Source of the DNA: Sinorhizobium terangae
Lineage (GTDB): Bacteria > Pseudomonadota > Alphaproteobacteria > Rhizobiales > Rhizobiaceae
Length of the DNA stretch: 64,000 bases
Assembly (NCBI RefSeq): GCF_029714365.1
Contig: NZ_CP121659.1
Coordinates: 1,302,001 to 1,366,000 of the forward strand
Direction of reading: 5' to 3'
A program made the position numbers and the translations under genes. This document shows, piece by piece, positions 45,421-55,083 of this stretch (positions are counted from its first letter, which is position 1; the number at the start of each line of letters is the position of its first letter). The notes below the pieces were generated by a model, which made no database searches, was not told the DNA's origin, and saw nothing but the letters and a program-made list of their open reading frames with translations.

Positions 45421-45599
45421 GATCGCATGGCTCCGGCCGATGAATATCCGCGCGTAAATCCCGGGTTGGACAGGTTTCCTTAGAGTCTGAATTAGATTCC
45501 GGCCGCGGGCGGTGTCGGGCGCAAGATATTGAGCGTGAGATGGGGAGGGCCGGCTTCCTCGATGTCGCGAGTGCTCGGCCCGCCCTTGCGTTCAGGGTG

Positions 45600-47594
45600 T
45601 CAGAGCTTGATCCGGAACCGGGCGAAGCCCTCGGCGCCTTCGCCCGCCTCTTCGATCGCAACGGCTTCCACCTGCGACAGGAACTGTCTTGCCTTGGGGC
45701 TGCTGTCGAAAAGCACGCTCGTGTCCTTGAGCGGCACGAATCTCCAGTTCGCATCGGCCGACGGGTTGATCGTTCCCTGCTCGACGATGTAGCGGACGAT
45801 GACATCGCGGTTGGTGTCCGGCGCGACGAAGATCACCTTGTCGGAAGCTATATCCGGGAAGTTGCCGCCACCGCCGGCGCGGTAGTTGTTGGTCACCACC
45901 ACAAACTTTTGCCCGGGGTCGATCGGCTTGCCGTCGAATTGCAGGTTCTGGATGCGCTTTGCCGAGGCGTTCACCAGATTGCCGTCCTTGTCGAACTTCG
46001 CCGGTTGTGAGAGGTCGATCTCATAGGTGACGCCGTCGATCACGTCGAAATTATAGGACGGGAAGCTCGCATTGATCAGCTCCGCGTCGACGGATCCGCG
46101 AGCCACCTGATTGAAGATACCAGCCGACATCTCGAGCCAATTGGCGACCTGGTCCCCGGTGATGACGACGGCCTGTACCGTGTTCGGATAGAGGTAGAGA
46201 TCGGCAACGTTCTTGATGGCAATATCGCCTGCCGGCACATCGGTGTAGTAGTCGGCGCCGCCACGACCGCCGGCCTTGAAGGGAGCCGCCGCGGACAAAA
46301 CCGGCAGGTCCTTTTGCTCCGTGTCCTTGAGCATGTCGCGGATGTACCAGGTCTGTGCCTGGCTGACGATCTGGACCGACGGGTCGTCGGCGACGAGGGC
46401 CAAATAGGAATAGAGCGGTGCCGAGGTCTTGCCGACCGGGGTGCGGACATAGGCGAGCGTCGCCTCGTGGTCTTTCTGCGCGGCGGCCAGAACGTCCGCC
46501 TTGTCGCCGACTTCGGCAATCACCTTCTTCTCCTCCCGCCGGTAGATGGGGCGAGCTTCGCTCGTCGAACTGATCACCCGCCAAGCACCGCCGTCGCGCT
46601 CGAGCAGCAGGTCGATCAGACCGAGATGGGAGCCCCAGAAGCCGCCCATGACGCCCGGCTTGCCCGAAATCAGTCCCTTGGTGTTGTCGACGCCGGCGAA
46701 GCCCTCGAATTTAGGTCCGGGAAAGTCGAGGTGGCTGTGACCGGTGACGATCGCGTCGATGCCGTCGATAGCAGCCAGAGGCACCGATGCGTTCTCGAGG
46801 TTTTCGGCATAGTCTTGCTGTCCGATTCCCGAGTGGGAGAGCGCGACGATAATGTCCGCTCCTTCCTCGCGCATCTGCGGCACCCAGGCTTCCGCCGCCT
46901 TGACCATATCGCGCGCATTCGCCTTGCCCTCAAGGTTCTTCGCATCCCAGGTCATGATTTGCGGTGGAACGAAGCCGATCAGGCCGATGCGAATCGAATG
47001 TTCCTCTCCGGCGCCGTCCTTTACCTTTCGGTCGAGAATGACATAGGGCTTGAGGAAGAGCGCATCCTGACGTGCGTTCGCCGCAAGCGCGCCCTTCGTC
47101 AGGTTGGCGCAGACGATCGGAAAGTTGGCGCCGTTCAGTACGTTGAACATGAAGTCCAGGCCGTAGTTGAACTCGTGATTGCCGAGCGTGCCGCAATCGT
47201 AGCCGAGCACGTTCATCGCGCCGATGATCGGGTGCAGATCGCCTTCCCTCATGCCGCGCTTGTAAGCGATGTAGTCCCCCATCGGGTTTCCCTGCAGGAA
47301 GTCGCCGTTGTCGACGAGCACGGAGTTCGTTGCCTCGGCTCGGATCGCATCGATGATGGAGGCAGTGCGCGCGAGCCCTACCGTGTCGTTCGGTTTGTCT
47401 CCGTAATAATCGTAAGGAAACACGTGCACGTGCAGGTCCGTCGTTTCCATGATGCGCAGATGTGCCTGGTTGGCCGCGGCACGCGCGGAGAAAGGATGAA
47501 GCATCGCGAGGGCAGAGGAGGCGGCGAGCCCGCCAAGCAGCGAACGGCGCGAAATGGGGTGAAGAGCGGTCATTGACGGCATCGCTGTCTCCAT
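45600..47594 (-). CDS. cpdB: Bifunctional 2',3'-cyclic-nucleotide 2'-phosphodiesterase / 3'-nucleotidase
   Basis: The 664-residue exported enzyme has a Tat-type signal (ISRRSLLGGLAASSALAML). The calcineurin-like metallophosphatase domain shows IMETTDLHVHVFPYDYY, GNHEFNYG, LSHSGIG and VTGHSHLDFPG. A C-terminal 5'-nucleotidase domain follows with FVVVTNNYRAGGGGNFP. It should work in the periplasm, scavenging phosphate from 2',3'-cyclic nucleotides and 3'-nucleotides. The start at 47594 has GGAGAG 6 bp upstream; the frame stays open to 47801, overlapping the next gene's start. Confidence 0.93.
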   Translation of the reverse strand: METAMPSMTALHPISRRSLLGGLAASSALAMLHPFSARAAANQAHLRIMETTDLHVHVFPYDYYGDKPNDTVGLARTASIIDAIRAEATNSVLVDNGDFLQGNPMGDYIAYKRGMREGDLHPIIGAMNVLGYDCGTLGNHEFNYGLDFMFNVLNGANFPIVCANLTKGALAANARQDALFLKPYVILDRKVKDGAGEEHSIRIGLIGFVPPQIMTWDAKNLEGKANARDMVKAAEAWVPQMREEGADIIVALSHSGIGQQDYAENLENASVPLAAIDGIDAIVTGHSHLDFPGPKFEGFAGVDNTKGLISGKPGVMGGFWGSHLGLIDLLLERDGGAWRVISSTSEARPIYRREEKKVIAEVGDKADVLAAAQKDHEATLAYVRTPVGKTSAPLYSYLALVADDPSVQIVSQAQTWYIRDMLKDTEQKDLPVLSAAAPFKAGGRGGADYYTDVPAGDIAIKNVADLYLYPNTVQAVVITGDQVANWLEMSAGIFNQVARGSVDAELINASFPSYNFDVIDGVTYEIDLSQPAKFDKDGNLVNASAKRIQNLQFDGKPIDPGQKFVVVTNNYRAGGGGNFPDIASDKVIFVAPDTNRDVIVRYIVEQGTINPSADANWRFVPLKDTSVLFDSSPKARQFLSQVEAVAIEEAGEGAEGFARFRIKL

Positions 47595-47787
47595 ATTGAA
47601 CTCTCCGCGGACGCGGTTGCGGGCCTGCGGTAACACCTTGGAATACAGGAGACTATGGCGAAAGGCACGGCAAGGCAAAGCGGCGGAATCTTGCCTATTC
47701 CGACGCCACCGCGGTACAGAGTGAGTAAAGTTTTCTTCAAAGTTTAATTCTAAGAGACTGGCGAACAAAAACGGAAATCCAGGGCGC

Positions 47788-49035
47788 ATGCCAAACGCCA
47801 ATCTCCTTCTCTTCCTCGGCGAGGCACTGATCTACGTGGTGGCAATGATCTGGTTGCTGCATCTGCGTGGGCGCCTGGGACTTGGCGTGTTCGTGGCGGC
47901 GCTCGGCGTGATGCATTTCATCGAAACCTATCTCGCTGCCGTTTTCTATGTTCAACTGCCGTTTGGGGTGATCTCCCCGGGCTCCGCCGTGTTCTTTTCC
48001 GGCAAGCTCATGATAATCCTGCTCCTCTACGTGAAGGAGGACGCAGCGACGGTACGTCAGCCTATCTACGGATTGCTTGCGGGCAACTTTCTGACCGTGG
48101 CTCTGAGCCTGCTGCTCAGATTGCATGACACCGTATCCATCGTTCCCAATCGCGTCGCCGACATCGCTTTCATCGATGAGATGGGATGGCTGATGGTCTG
48201 GGGCACGACGCTGCTCTATTTCGATTCCCTGATCATCATTCTGCTCTACGAGAGGCTGGGGCGCTGGCTGCGCCGGTTCGTCACGGCTCGATTCCTGATC
48301 TGCGGCGTCGTGGTCCTGACCCTCGACCAGCTGGGCTTCTATGCCGCATTGCACTGGGTGAACGGTGCGCCGGCGGATGTCTTCTGGGGCGGATGGATGG
48401 CGAAGATGCTGGCGGCGCCGTTCTTTGCAGTCGCCATCGGCCTTTATCTCAATGCGTCGCGGCACCCGTTTTTGGCGATCTCCGATCGGCCGCTCGGCGA
48501 TATCTTCAATGACCTGACGTTCCGCGAACGCTACGAAGATTTGCTGTCGCGCTCCGGCAAAGACACGTTGACCGGCGCGCTCGATCGCGGCCGCTTCGAA
48601 GTCGAGGGGCAGCAGATGCTGCGCGATGCTGCCGCGAAAAACACGCCGGTCAGCCTGATGATCATCGACGTCGATCACTTCAAGAGCGTCAATGACCGCT
48701 TCGGGCATATCGAGGGAGATCATCTGCTGCAAAAGCTGGTCGCGACGGTAAAGGCGACCCTCAGACCGACGGACCGCCTGTTCCGGTATGGCGGCGAAGA
48801 GTTTGTCGTCCTGTGCCCCGCGCTTGCCTATCCGGACGCGCTTTCGCGCGCCGAGGACATACGACGCGCAATTGCCGGGCGGGTAGCTACTCCGAATGGC
48901 GCTCCGGTGACGGCGAGCATAGGCCTTTCGTCGGCATTCGGCGACGGGAACGGCGTTCGCGAGTTGCTGTCCCAAGCGGACTTGCGTCTCTATGCCGCCA
49001 AGAGCGGCGGTCGAAATCGCGTGGTCGGCAGATAG
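47788..49035 (+). CDS. Membrane-bound GGDEF-domain diguanylate cyclase
   Basis: The 415-residue protein has about seven or eight N-terminal membrane segments (1-230). A GGDEF domain (about 250-412) follows: DTLTGALDRGRFE at its start, VDHFKSVNDRFGH, and the active-site YGGEEFVVL. With the GGEEF signature intact it should make cyclic di-GMP. The membrane region would sense an unknown signal. No EAL domain is fused or adjacent. Confidence 0.92.
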   Translation: MPNANLLLFLGEALIYVVAMIWLLHLRGRLGLGVFVAALGVMHFIETYLAAVFYVQLPFGVISPGSAVFFSGKLMIILLLYVKEDAATVRQPIYGLLAGNFLTVALSLLLRLHDTVSIVPNRVADIAFIDEMGWLMVWGTTLLYFDSLIIILLYERLGRWLRRFVTARFLICGVVVLTLDQLGFYAALHWVNGAPADVFWGGWMAKMLAAPFFAVAIGLYLNASRHPFLAISDRPLGDIFNDLTFRERYEDLLSRSGKDTLTGALDRGRFEVEGQQMLRDAAAKNTPVSLMIIDVDHFKSVNDRFGHIEGDHLLQKLVATVKATLRPTDRLFRYGGEEFVVLCPALAYPDALSRAEDIRRAIAGRVATPNGAPVTASIGLSSAFGDGNGVRELLSQADLRLYAAKSGGRNRVVGR

Positions 49036-49062
49036 TCGGGTATACGGCGACGCCGAAGACGC

Positions 49063-49524
49063 TCAAATGCCGACATTGGGCCGATCGATGACCTCGCGCA
49101 GTGAGAAACTGGAATTGATCTTCACGACATGCGGCAGGGCGGACAGCCAGTCCCGGTGAATCCGCTCGTAATCCTCCAGGTCCTTGGCTGCGACGCGCAG
49201 GATGTAGTCGTATTCTCCCGACATCAAATAACAGACCAACACATTGGGGCAGAGTTTCACGGCAGCCTCGAATTCGGCAAGCGTTTTGGCGAATTGGCCC
49301 GACAGCGAGATATGCACGATGACCATGATCTTGTAGTCGAGCGCCTTGTGGGCGACGCGGGCGTGATAGCCGCTGATCGTGCCCGATTTTTCGAGAATGT
49401 CGACACGCCGGGAGCAGGCAGAAGGGGAAAGGCCGACCTTCGCCGAGAGATCCGCATTGGATATCCTGCCATTCTGCTGGAGGATACGCAGAATCGCATG
49501 ATCAATGCTGTCGAGCTCACTCAT
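49063..49524 (-). CDS. Lrp/AsnC-family transcriptional regulator, AldR-like
   Basis: The 153-residue protein has an N-terminal winged helix-turn-helix ([27 protein letters not shown]) and a C-terminal RAM ligand-binding domain ([20 protein letters not shown]). Start 49524 has AAGGA about 8 bp upstream. It is divergent from ald, the arrangement of AldR-type regulators that control alanine dehydrogenase in response to alanine. The ald link is inferred from position. Confidence 0.9.
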   Translation of the reverse strand: MSELDSIDHAILRILQQNGRISNADLSAKVGLSPSACSRRVDILEKSGTISGYHARVAHKALDYKIMVIVHISLSGQFAKTLAEFEAAVKLCPNVLVCYLMSGEYDYILRVAAKDLEDYERIHRDWLSALPHVVKINSSFSLREVIDRPNVGI

Positions 49525-49681
49525 TCGGGATTTCCTTCGTGGTTGCATTCAACTACGCAATAATATTCGAAAGCAATGCGCTGTCGGACAGCTCTTTGCA
49601 AGGACATTCGCAGGGCCATCTGTTTTGCTGGGCGCGTCATCAATGCGGCGCACAGCCCATAAAGAGGAGAGGAACGCTCAG

Positions 49682-50800
49682 ATGCGTGTCGGTTGCCCGA
49701 AGGAAATCAAAAACCATGAATACCGTGTTGGTCTGACCCCCGGTTCGGTACGGGAATATGTCGCCCATGGTCACGAGGTGATCGTCGAAACCAAGGCCGG
49801 GGCAGGGATCGGGGCAGATGACGACACTTATCGCGCTGCAGGAGCGCGGATTGTTTCGACGGCCAAGGAAGTGTTCGAAAAGTCGGACATGATCGTCAAG
49901 GTCAAGGAACCGCAGCCTTCCGAATGGACGCAACTGCGCGAAGGCCAAATTCTCTATACTTATTTGCATCTGGCGCCGGATCCCGAGCAGACGAAGGGAT
50001 TGCTCAACTCAGGTGTTACGGCGGTCGCCTACGAAACGGTGACGGATGAGCGCGGTGGATTGCCGCTCCTTGCGCCGATGTCGGAGGTCGCCGGACGGCT
50101 TTCCATCCAGGCGGGCGCGACGTCGCTTCAGAAGGCGAACGGCGGCCGTGGTATCCTCCTTGGCGGTGTGCCGGGAGTGTTGCCGGCCAAGGTCGCGATT
50201 ATTGGCGGTGGCGTTGTCGGCTTGCATGCAGCCAAGATGGCCGCCGGTCTCGGTGCGGACGTTTCGATTCTTGACCGCTCCATCCCGCGCCTGCGTCAAC
50301 TCGACGATATCTTCAACGGTCGCGTTCACACCCGCTTCTCGACGATCGATGCGCTCGAGGAGGAAGTCTTTTCCGCGGATCTGGTGATTGGCGCCGTGCT
50401 CATCCCAGGGGCGGCGGCCCCCAAGCTCGTCACCCGCGAAATGCTTTCCGGCATGAAAAAAGGTGCGGTCATCGTCGATGTCGCCATCGACCAGGGCGGT
50501 TGCTTCGAGACTTCGCACGCGACGACGCATTCCGAACCGACCTACGAGGTGGACGGCGTCGTGCATTATTGCGTCGCCAATATGCCGGGCGCGGTGCCGG
50601 TGACCTCGGCGCATGCGTTGAACAACGCCACGCTTTACTACGGCCTGCAGCTCGCCGATCGTGGCCTCAAGGCGATCGCCGAGGACCGCCACCTGCGTGC
50701 CGGCCTCAACGTGCACAAGGGCCGCGTGACGAACCGGCCGGTGGCGGAGGCGCTTGGCTATGATGCCTATGCGCCCGAGGCCGTTCTCAACGTCGCCTGA
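49682..50800 (+). CDS. ald: Alanine dehydrogenase Ald
   Basis: The 372-residue NAD-dependent enzyme interconverts L-alanine and pyruvate plus ammonia. [20 protein letters not shown] gives the family start. The NAD-binding Rossmann motif is [17 protein letters not shown] (about 170-186), with [17 protein letters not shown] downstream. GAGGAGAGG lies before the ATG. The divergent Lrp-family gene is its likely regulator. A strong terminator follows directly. Confidence 0.96.
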   Translation: MRVGCPKEIKNHEYRVGLTPGSVREYVAHGHEVIVETKAGAGIGADDDTYRAAGARIVSTAKEVFEKSDMIVKVKEPQPSEWTQLREGQILYTYLHLAPDPEQTKGLLNSGVTAVAYETVTDERGGLPLLAPMSEVAGRLSIQAGATSLQKANGGRGILLGGVPGVLPAKVAIIGGGVVGLHAAKMAAGLGADVSILDRSIPRLRQLDDIFNGRVHTRFSTIDALEEEVFSADLVIGAVLIPGAAAPKLVTREMLSGMKKGAVIVDVAIDQGGCFETSHATTHSEPTYEVDGVVHYCVANMPGAVPVTSAHALNNATLYYGLQLADRGLKAIAEDRHLRAGLNVHKGRVTNRPVAEALGYDAYAPEAVLNVA

Positions 50801-50813
50801 GGATCGAACTGCT

Positions 50814-50841
50814 GGCCCGGCGTTTAGGCGCCGGGCCTTTG
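50814..50841 (+). terminator. Terminator between ald and the DUF1203 gene
   Basis: A perfect 9-bp stem, GGCCCGGCG (50814-50822) with CGCCGGGCC (50829-50837), around TTTAGG, followed by a short T run. It lies 14 bp after the ald stop and also faces the convergent DUF1203 gene. Confidence 0.85.
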
Positions 50842-50865
50842 CGCGGGACGCGCGGCGCCGTAGTC

Positions 50866-51333
50866 TCAGGCAATCTCGATACGGCACTGATAGCAGTTAT
50901 ACTTGGCGGAACGCACGTGCACGTAGTCAACGTCCGTCCGAGCCAAGAGTTCTTCGGCGCGCTCTGTCAGCCTTTCCGCGGCGATGACGCCACCGGTTCC
51001 GTAGACGATGCGATCGTCGCCCCCGTATCCTCGCAACAGATACTCCTTGCTGGCTGCGAGGATAGGCGGCAGCGACTGTCCGTCGTGTCCGGTGCATTCG
51101 TCGGCGTGGAGGAAGATCGGTCCGGTCTCCGCGTAAGCTTGTGCTGACGCAAAGGGTCGATAAGCGAGCACAAGATAGGGCTCGCCGCGATCGACGTTGC
51201 GTAGACAATATCGGCAGGGAATGCCGTCGCCGTCCGAAATACGCCGCTCAGGTTGGTTCCCATAAGCATCAAGGGCGCTGCCGCGCAGTCGTTCTGCGTG
51301 GTTGTGGGGCATCGGGATGTAGCGTAGAGCCAT
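50866..51333 (-). CDS. DUF1203 family protein
   Basis: The 155-residue protein matches DUF1203: a CRYCLR Cys pair near 40, LVLAYRPF, PIFLHADECTGHDG, and the C-terminal YVHVRSAKYNCYQCRIEIA. The Cys and His residues suggest a metal site, but no function is established. AGGAGGAG lies 7 bp before the ATG at 51333. Monocistronic and convergent with ald. Confidence 0.85.
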   Translation of the reverse strand: MALRYIPMPHNHAERLRGSALDAYGNQPERRISDGDGIPCRYCLRNVDRGEPYLVLAYRPFASAQAYAETGPIFLHADECTGHDGQSLPPILAASKEYLLRGYGGDDRIVYGTGGVIAAERLTERAEELLARTDVDYVHVRSAKYNCYQCRIEIA

Positions 51334-51427
51334 GGCGGTTCTCCTCCTAAGAAATCTAGGAGGAGATGGATGCGCTTTTTCGGTCCGCCTCGACACCCGA
51401 AACTTGCCTCGCGCATCGATTGGGGAT

Positions 51428-51475
51428 CGGAGCCGATTTATGGAAAAACGTGCAGGAATTCAAAGCGCTATAACG
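51428..51475. repeat. Fragment of a family A intergenic repeat
   Basis: CGGAGCCGATTTATGG...GTGCAGGAATTCAAAGCGCTATAACG matches, in degraded form, the inverted family A copy at 20818-20870. It lies between the DUF1203 and acetyltransferase genes. Confidence 0.5.
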
Positions 51476-51510
51476 TTAGGCTCCTGAAGAGATGCACAGT
51501 ACTATCGACG

Positions 51511-52074
51511 TCAGAGCTTTTTTGCCAAAGCAAGCAACTCGGCGTCGCTCAAGGGTTCGACAATTGCCTCCCGCGTCGCGACCGGCGAAAAGCCGAACTG
51601 CTGATAAAGCTGAAGGGCACGCGGGTGGTCGAGATTGTTCGTCGTCACCTTGACCTTGCTCGGGTTCATCGCCCAGGCCGCCAGCAACGTCTGCAGCAGG
51701 AACCATTTGCCGAGGCCGAGACCGAGTGCGTGTTCCATAAGGCCGAAATGAGTGAGCTCGATGACGTCGTTTTCGCGTTCGTGCAGTTCGAAGAAGCCGG
51801 CCGGTGCACCGTCGACGTAGAGCACAGTAACCGTCGTCTCCTTGTTGTGGAGCACGTCCGCCAGTTCCTCGTCGCTCATCCGCAGGCGCTCCGTCCAATG
51901 CCAGCGCTTGCCGACACGAAGGTAAAGGAAGCGGTAATAGGCGAGCGGGATGTCCGATACGCGCAATACGGCCGTGTGGATGTTGACGGGTATCGGCAGG
52001 CTTTGTTTCGGCGGTGACGTCATTTCGAGCTCGGTCACGTGCGCCGTGATCGCCGCAGATTTCGATTCTTGCAT
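51511..52074 (-). CDS. GNAT-family N-acetyltransferase
   Basis: The 187-residue protein has a GNAT core with GLMEHALGLGLGKWFLLQTL (acetyl-CoA-binding helix) and LYQQFGFSPVATRE. Start 52074 lies 5 bp after the sseA stop, and GAGAGTGAG precedes it, so the two are probably co-transcribed. Substrate unknown. Confidence 0.87.
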   Translation of the reverse strand: MQESKSAAITAHVTELEMTSPPKQSLPIPVNIHTAVLRVSDIPLAYYRFLYLRVGKRWHWTERLRMSDEELADVLHNKETTVTVLYVDGAPAGFFELHERENDVIELTHFGLMEHALGLGLGKWFLLQTLLAAWAMNPSKVKVTTNNLDHPRALQLYQQFGFSPVATREAIVEPLSDAELLALAKKL

Positions 52075-52079
52075 GGCAC

Positions 52080-52943
52080 TCACTCTCTGCCGGTCGTGAC
52101 CGGCGTGTCGGGCCGTCCGCCCCACTCCGACCAGGAGCCATCATAGAGCGTATTGTCCGTGTGCCCCAGCGATTGCAGGGCAAGAGTTATGATTGCCGCG
52201 GTGACGCCGGACCCGCAAGTGGTGACGACCGGCCGCGTCAGGTCGACGCCAGCATCGCTAAAGGTTTGGCGCAGGGCGTCGAGGCTCTTGAGCTTGCCTC
52301 CTTCGGAAAAAACGCCGGACGGCAGGCTCTTGGCTCCAGGCATATGCCCCGAGCGCATGCCGGCTCGCGGTTCCGGTTCCTCGCCGGTGAAGCGGCCTGC
52401 GCCGCGCGCATCAGCAATCTGAGCGAGCCGGTTCGCGACAATCTCCTTCATGCGCTCGAAGGAGGTGACGGCCGCAGCATTGAACGTGGCGTTGAAAACG
52501 CGCGGCCTCGGATCAGGGATTTCCTGGGTCGTCGGCCGTCCTTCCGCCTTCCAGCCATCCAGCCCGCCATCGAGAACGAAGACGTTCTTTGCGCCCATGA
52601 TCCGGAACATCCACCACACGCGCGGCGCGGTGAAGATGCCCGGCCCGTCGTAAACGACGATTGTGTCGTCCTCGCCAATCCCCATGGCACCGACGGCTTC
52701 CGCGAAGGCCTGCGGCGAGGGGAGGGTATGCGGCAGCCCGCTTGATTGGTCGGCGATCGCATCCTGGTCGAAGAATATCGCACCGGGGATGTGCGCCGCC
52801 GCGTATTCCGACTTCGGGTCCCGGTTCTGCGCCGGCAGGTACCAGGCAGCATCCAGGATCTTCACCGTCGGATCGGCAAGGCGCTGCTGGAGCCAGTCCG
52901 CAGAAACGACAAAAGCACTCTTGTTCTCGTTCTTGTTATCCAT
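52080..52943 (-). CDS. sseA: 3-mercaptopyruvate sulfurtransferase SseA
   Basis: The 287-residue protein has two rhodanese domains. The active-site loop in the second is CGSGVTA with Cys243, the signature that separates mercaptopyruvate sulfurtransferases from thiosulfate sulfurtransferases. It moves sulfur from 3-mercaptopyruvate, a cysteine breakdown product, to thiophilic acceptors. It lies in a minus-strand run with AlaX-type and cysteine synthase genes, giving a cysteine-centred neighbourhood. Confidence 0.94.
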   Translation of the reverse strand: MDNKNENKSAFVVSADWLQQRLADPTVKILDAAWYLPAQNRDPKSEYAAAHIPGAIFFDQDAIADQSSGLPHTLPSPQAFAEAVGAMGIGEDDTIVVYDGPGIFTAPRVWWMFRIMGAKNVFVLDGGLDGWKAEGRPTTQEIPDPRPRVFNATFNAAAVTSFERMKEIVANRLAQIADARGAGRFTGEEPEPRAGMRSGHMPGAKSLPSGVFSEGGKLKSLDALRQTFSDAGVDLTRPVVTTCGSGVTAAIITLALQSLGHTDNTLYDGSWSEWGGRPDTPVTTGRE

Positions 52944-52961
52944 TGTCGTCTCTCCACAGAC

Positions 52962-53711
52962 TCAAACAGCCGCACGATCCTCGGGCGATCCGAAGCGTAT
53001 TCGAAAACGCCGATTCTCCTTACCCTTCTTTTCTACCTTGGCGATGTGAATCGCGCCCACTTCCTGGGTCTCGGAAACATGCGTGCCGCCGCAGGGCTGG
53101 CTATCGACGGCGGAATCCTTTCCGATGCAGACGAGGCTCACCCTGCCAAGGCCCATCGGCGGGCGGACGTTCTTCGATTTGACGATGCCGGGGTTGGCCG
53201 CGAGTTCCTCGTCCGTGATCCATTGCACGTAAACGGGGTGGTTCTCGTCGACGAGTTTCATGAGCGCGGCGGTTACCTGATCCTTGTCGATCGTTTCGCT
53301 CATGTCGAAGTCGACGCGGCTTTCGTCCTCCCCGACGGCGGCGCCTGTGATCGGGAAGGGGCAAACGACGGAAAGCAGGTGGCAGGCGGTATGCATGCGC
53401 ATCAATCGGTATCGGCGCGGCCAGTCGATGTGGAGGACGAGCTTTTCGCCGATCGCCGGTGAAGGCTGACCTCCCGCCGGGACGTGTATGATGACGTCTT
53501 TGGTGGCGCCGTGCCTGGTGCCTGCGATTGCGATTCGGCTTCCGTCGTCACGCTCGAGAAAGCCGGTATCGCCCGGCTGCCCGCCCGAGGTGGCATAAAA
53601 GCACGTCTGATCAAGCTCGATCCCGCCATTCTCGAGGATCCCTGTCACACTTGCCTCGCAGGTCGAGAGGTAGAAATCTTCACGGAAGAGGGCGGTAACG
53701 GTCTTGATCAT
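52962..53711 (-). CDS. AlaX-type alanyl-tRNA editing protein
   Basis: The 249-residue protein corresponds to the stand-alone editing domain of alanyl-tRNA synthetase. The zinc motif HxxxH is HTACH (107-111), and the second half is CGGTH (207-211). It should hydrolyse Ser or Gly mischarged on tRNA-Ala. It lies 8 bp after cysK, so co-transcription with cysK and sseA is likely. Confidence 0.9.
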   Translation of the reverse strand: MIKTVTALFREDFYLSTCEASVTGILENGGIELDQTCFYATSGGQPGDTGFLERDDGSRIAIAGTRHGATKDVIIHVPAGGQPSPAIGEKLVLHIDWPRRYRLMRMHTACHLLSVVCPFPITGAAVGEDESRVDFDMSETIDKDQVTAALMKLVDENHPVYVQWITDEELAANPGIVKSKNVRPPMGLGRVSLVCIGKDSAVDSQPCGGTHVSETQEVGAIHIAKVEKKGKENRRFRIRFGSPEDRAAV

Positions 53712-53719
53712 CGTAAATT

Positions 53720-54760
53720 TTATCCGACGGGTTCGTACGGGACGGTGATGTTCGAAGTGGTCTTCAGCCAGTTTGGCACCGGCAGGCCCTTGGAGATCAG
53801 AAAGTCCGGGTTGAAAAGCTTCGATTGATAGCGGTTACCATAGTCGCAGAGAATCGTTACGATCGTGTGGCCGGGACCGAGATCCTTGGCGAGGCGCACC
53901 GCGCCGGCAATGTTGATGCCGGTCGAGCCCCCGACGCAGATCCCTTCCTTTTCGATAAGGTCGAAGACATAGGGCACGGCTTCCGAATCGGGAATCTGGT
54001 AGGCGAAGTCCGGCGTGAACCCTTCGAGGTTGGCCGTGATGCGGCCCTGGCCGATGCCCTCGGTGATCGAGCTTCCGCTCGCCTTGAGCTCGCCATGTGC
54101 ATAGTAATTGTAAAGTGCGGCCCCTTCCGGATCGGCAATACCGATCTTGACGGCTGCATTTTTGGCCCGCAACCCTTGTGCCACGCCGGCGAGCGTGCCT
54201 CCAGAGCCGACCGCGCAAATGAAACCGTCGACTTTGCCGTCCGTGTCGCGCCAGATTTCCGGCGCGGTTGTTTCCACATGCGCGTCGCGGTTGGCGACAT
54301 TGTCGAACTGATTTGCCCAGATCGCGCCGTTCGGGTCCGTCTTGGCAAGTTCGGCGGCCAGTCGGCCCGAAATCTTCACGTAGTTGTTGGGATTTTTGTA
54401 GGGTACTGCGGGAACTTCGACCAGTTCGGCGCCCAGCAGGCGCAGCGCGTCCTTCTTTTCCTGGCTCTGCGTTTCAGGGATTACGATGACCGTGCGATAG
54501 CCGAGCGCGCTGGCGACGACCGCGAGGCCGATTCCGGTGTTGCCGGCCGTGCCTTCTACGATGACGCCGCCGGGCTTCAGCTGCCCGGATTTTTCCGCCT
54601 GGCGGATGATCCAGAGGGCCGCTCGGTCCTTCACCGATTGGCCCGGATTGAGAAACTCCGCTTTGCCCAGAATGGTGCAGCCGGTGGCTTCGGAAACGGC
54701 CTGGAGTCGGATCAACGGTGTGTTGCCGATCGCTTCGAGCACGGACGGAAGAACGGTCAT
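53720..54760 (-). CDS. cysK: Cysteine synthase A (O-acetylserine sulfhydrylase)
   Basis: The 346-residue PLP enzyme makes cysteine from O-acetylserine and sulfide. The PLP lysine is Lys44 in GQSVKDRAALW, the substrate loop is EGTAGNTGIGLA, and the phosphate-binding loop is VGSGGTLAGVA. The C terminus is about 25-35 residues longer than minimal CysK, as in several alphaproteobacterial forms. Start 54760 (MTVLPSVLEAIGNTPLIRL) is the family start. First of a cysK-alaX-sseA run. Confidence 0.93.
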   Translation of the reverse strand: MTVLPSVLEAIGNTPLIRLQAVSEATGCTILGKAEFLNPGQSVKDRAALWIIRQAEKSGQLKPGGVIVEGTAGNTGIGLAVVASALGYRTVIVIPETQSQEKKDALRLLGAELVEVPAVPYKNPNNYVKISGRLAAELAKTDPNGAIWANQFDNVANRDAHVETTAPEIWRDTDGKVDGFICAVGSGGTLAGVAQGLRAKNAAVKIGIADPEGAALYNYYAHGELKASGSSITEGIGQGRITANLEGFTPDFAYQIPDSEAVPYVFDLIEKEGICVGGSTGINIAGAVRLAKDLGPGHTIVTILCDYGNRYQSKLFNPDFLISKGLPVPNWLKTTSNITVPYEPVG

Positions 54761-55083
54761 TTTGAAAACCTCACGCTGGACGGAACAGACGCCGGGTCTG
54801 AGCCCAGCATAAACCCTGATGAACGGCGATCCGATAAACATTTGGTTTACAGGCAAGATCGCCGAAATATTGGCGTGTTTTCGGCTCAGCCTGTGCACTA
54901 GGCAAGAAATAGCGTTTCGCAGCTAACCTGTCCCGGGCAAAATTCGTCTCGGTCGTCAAAAGGGCGGTCGAAAGTGGAAAATCTGGACAGGCGTTGCCGT
55001 CGGAGAGGCATTAAACCCGGGCAGGGGGGAGACAGCCACGGGTTTTGGAAGGGGAAGCCCTTCCCGATGCACGCGAGGACGAA
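54761..55083. other. Divergent intergenic region, nothing recognised
   Basis: 323 bp between cysK (minus) and the SDR gene (plus). It should hold both promoters. AACATTTGGTTTACAGG near 54838 is AT-rich, but I cannot assign boxes. No repeat copy, tRNA or clear small gene. Confidence 0.4.
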
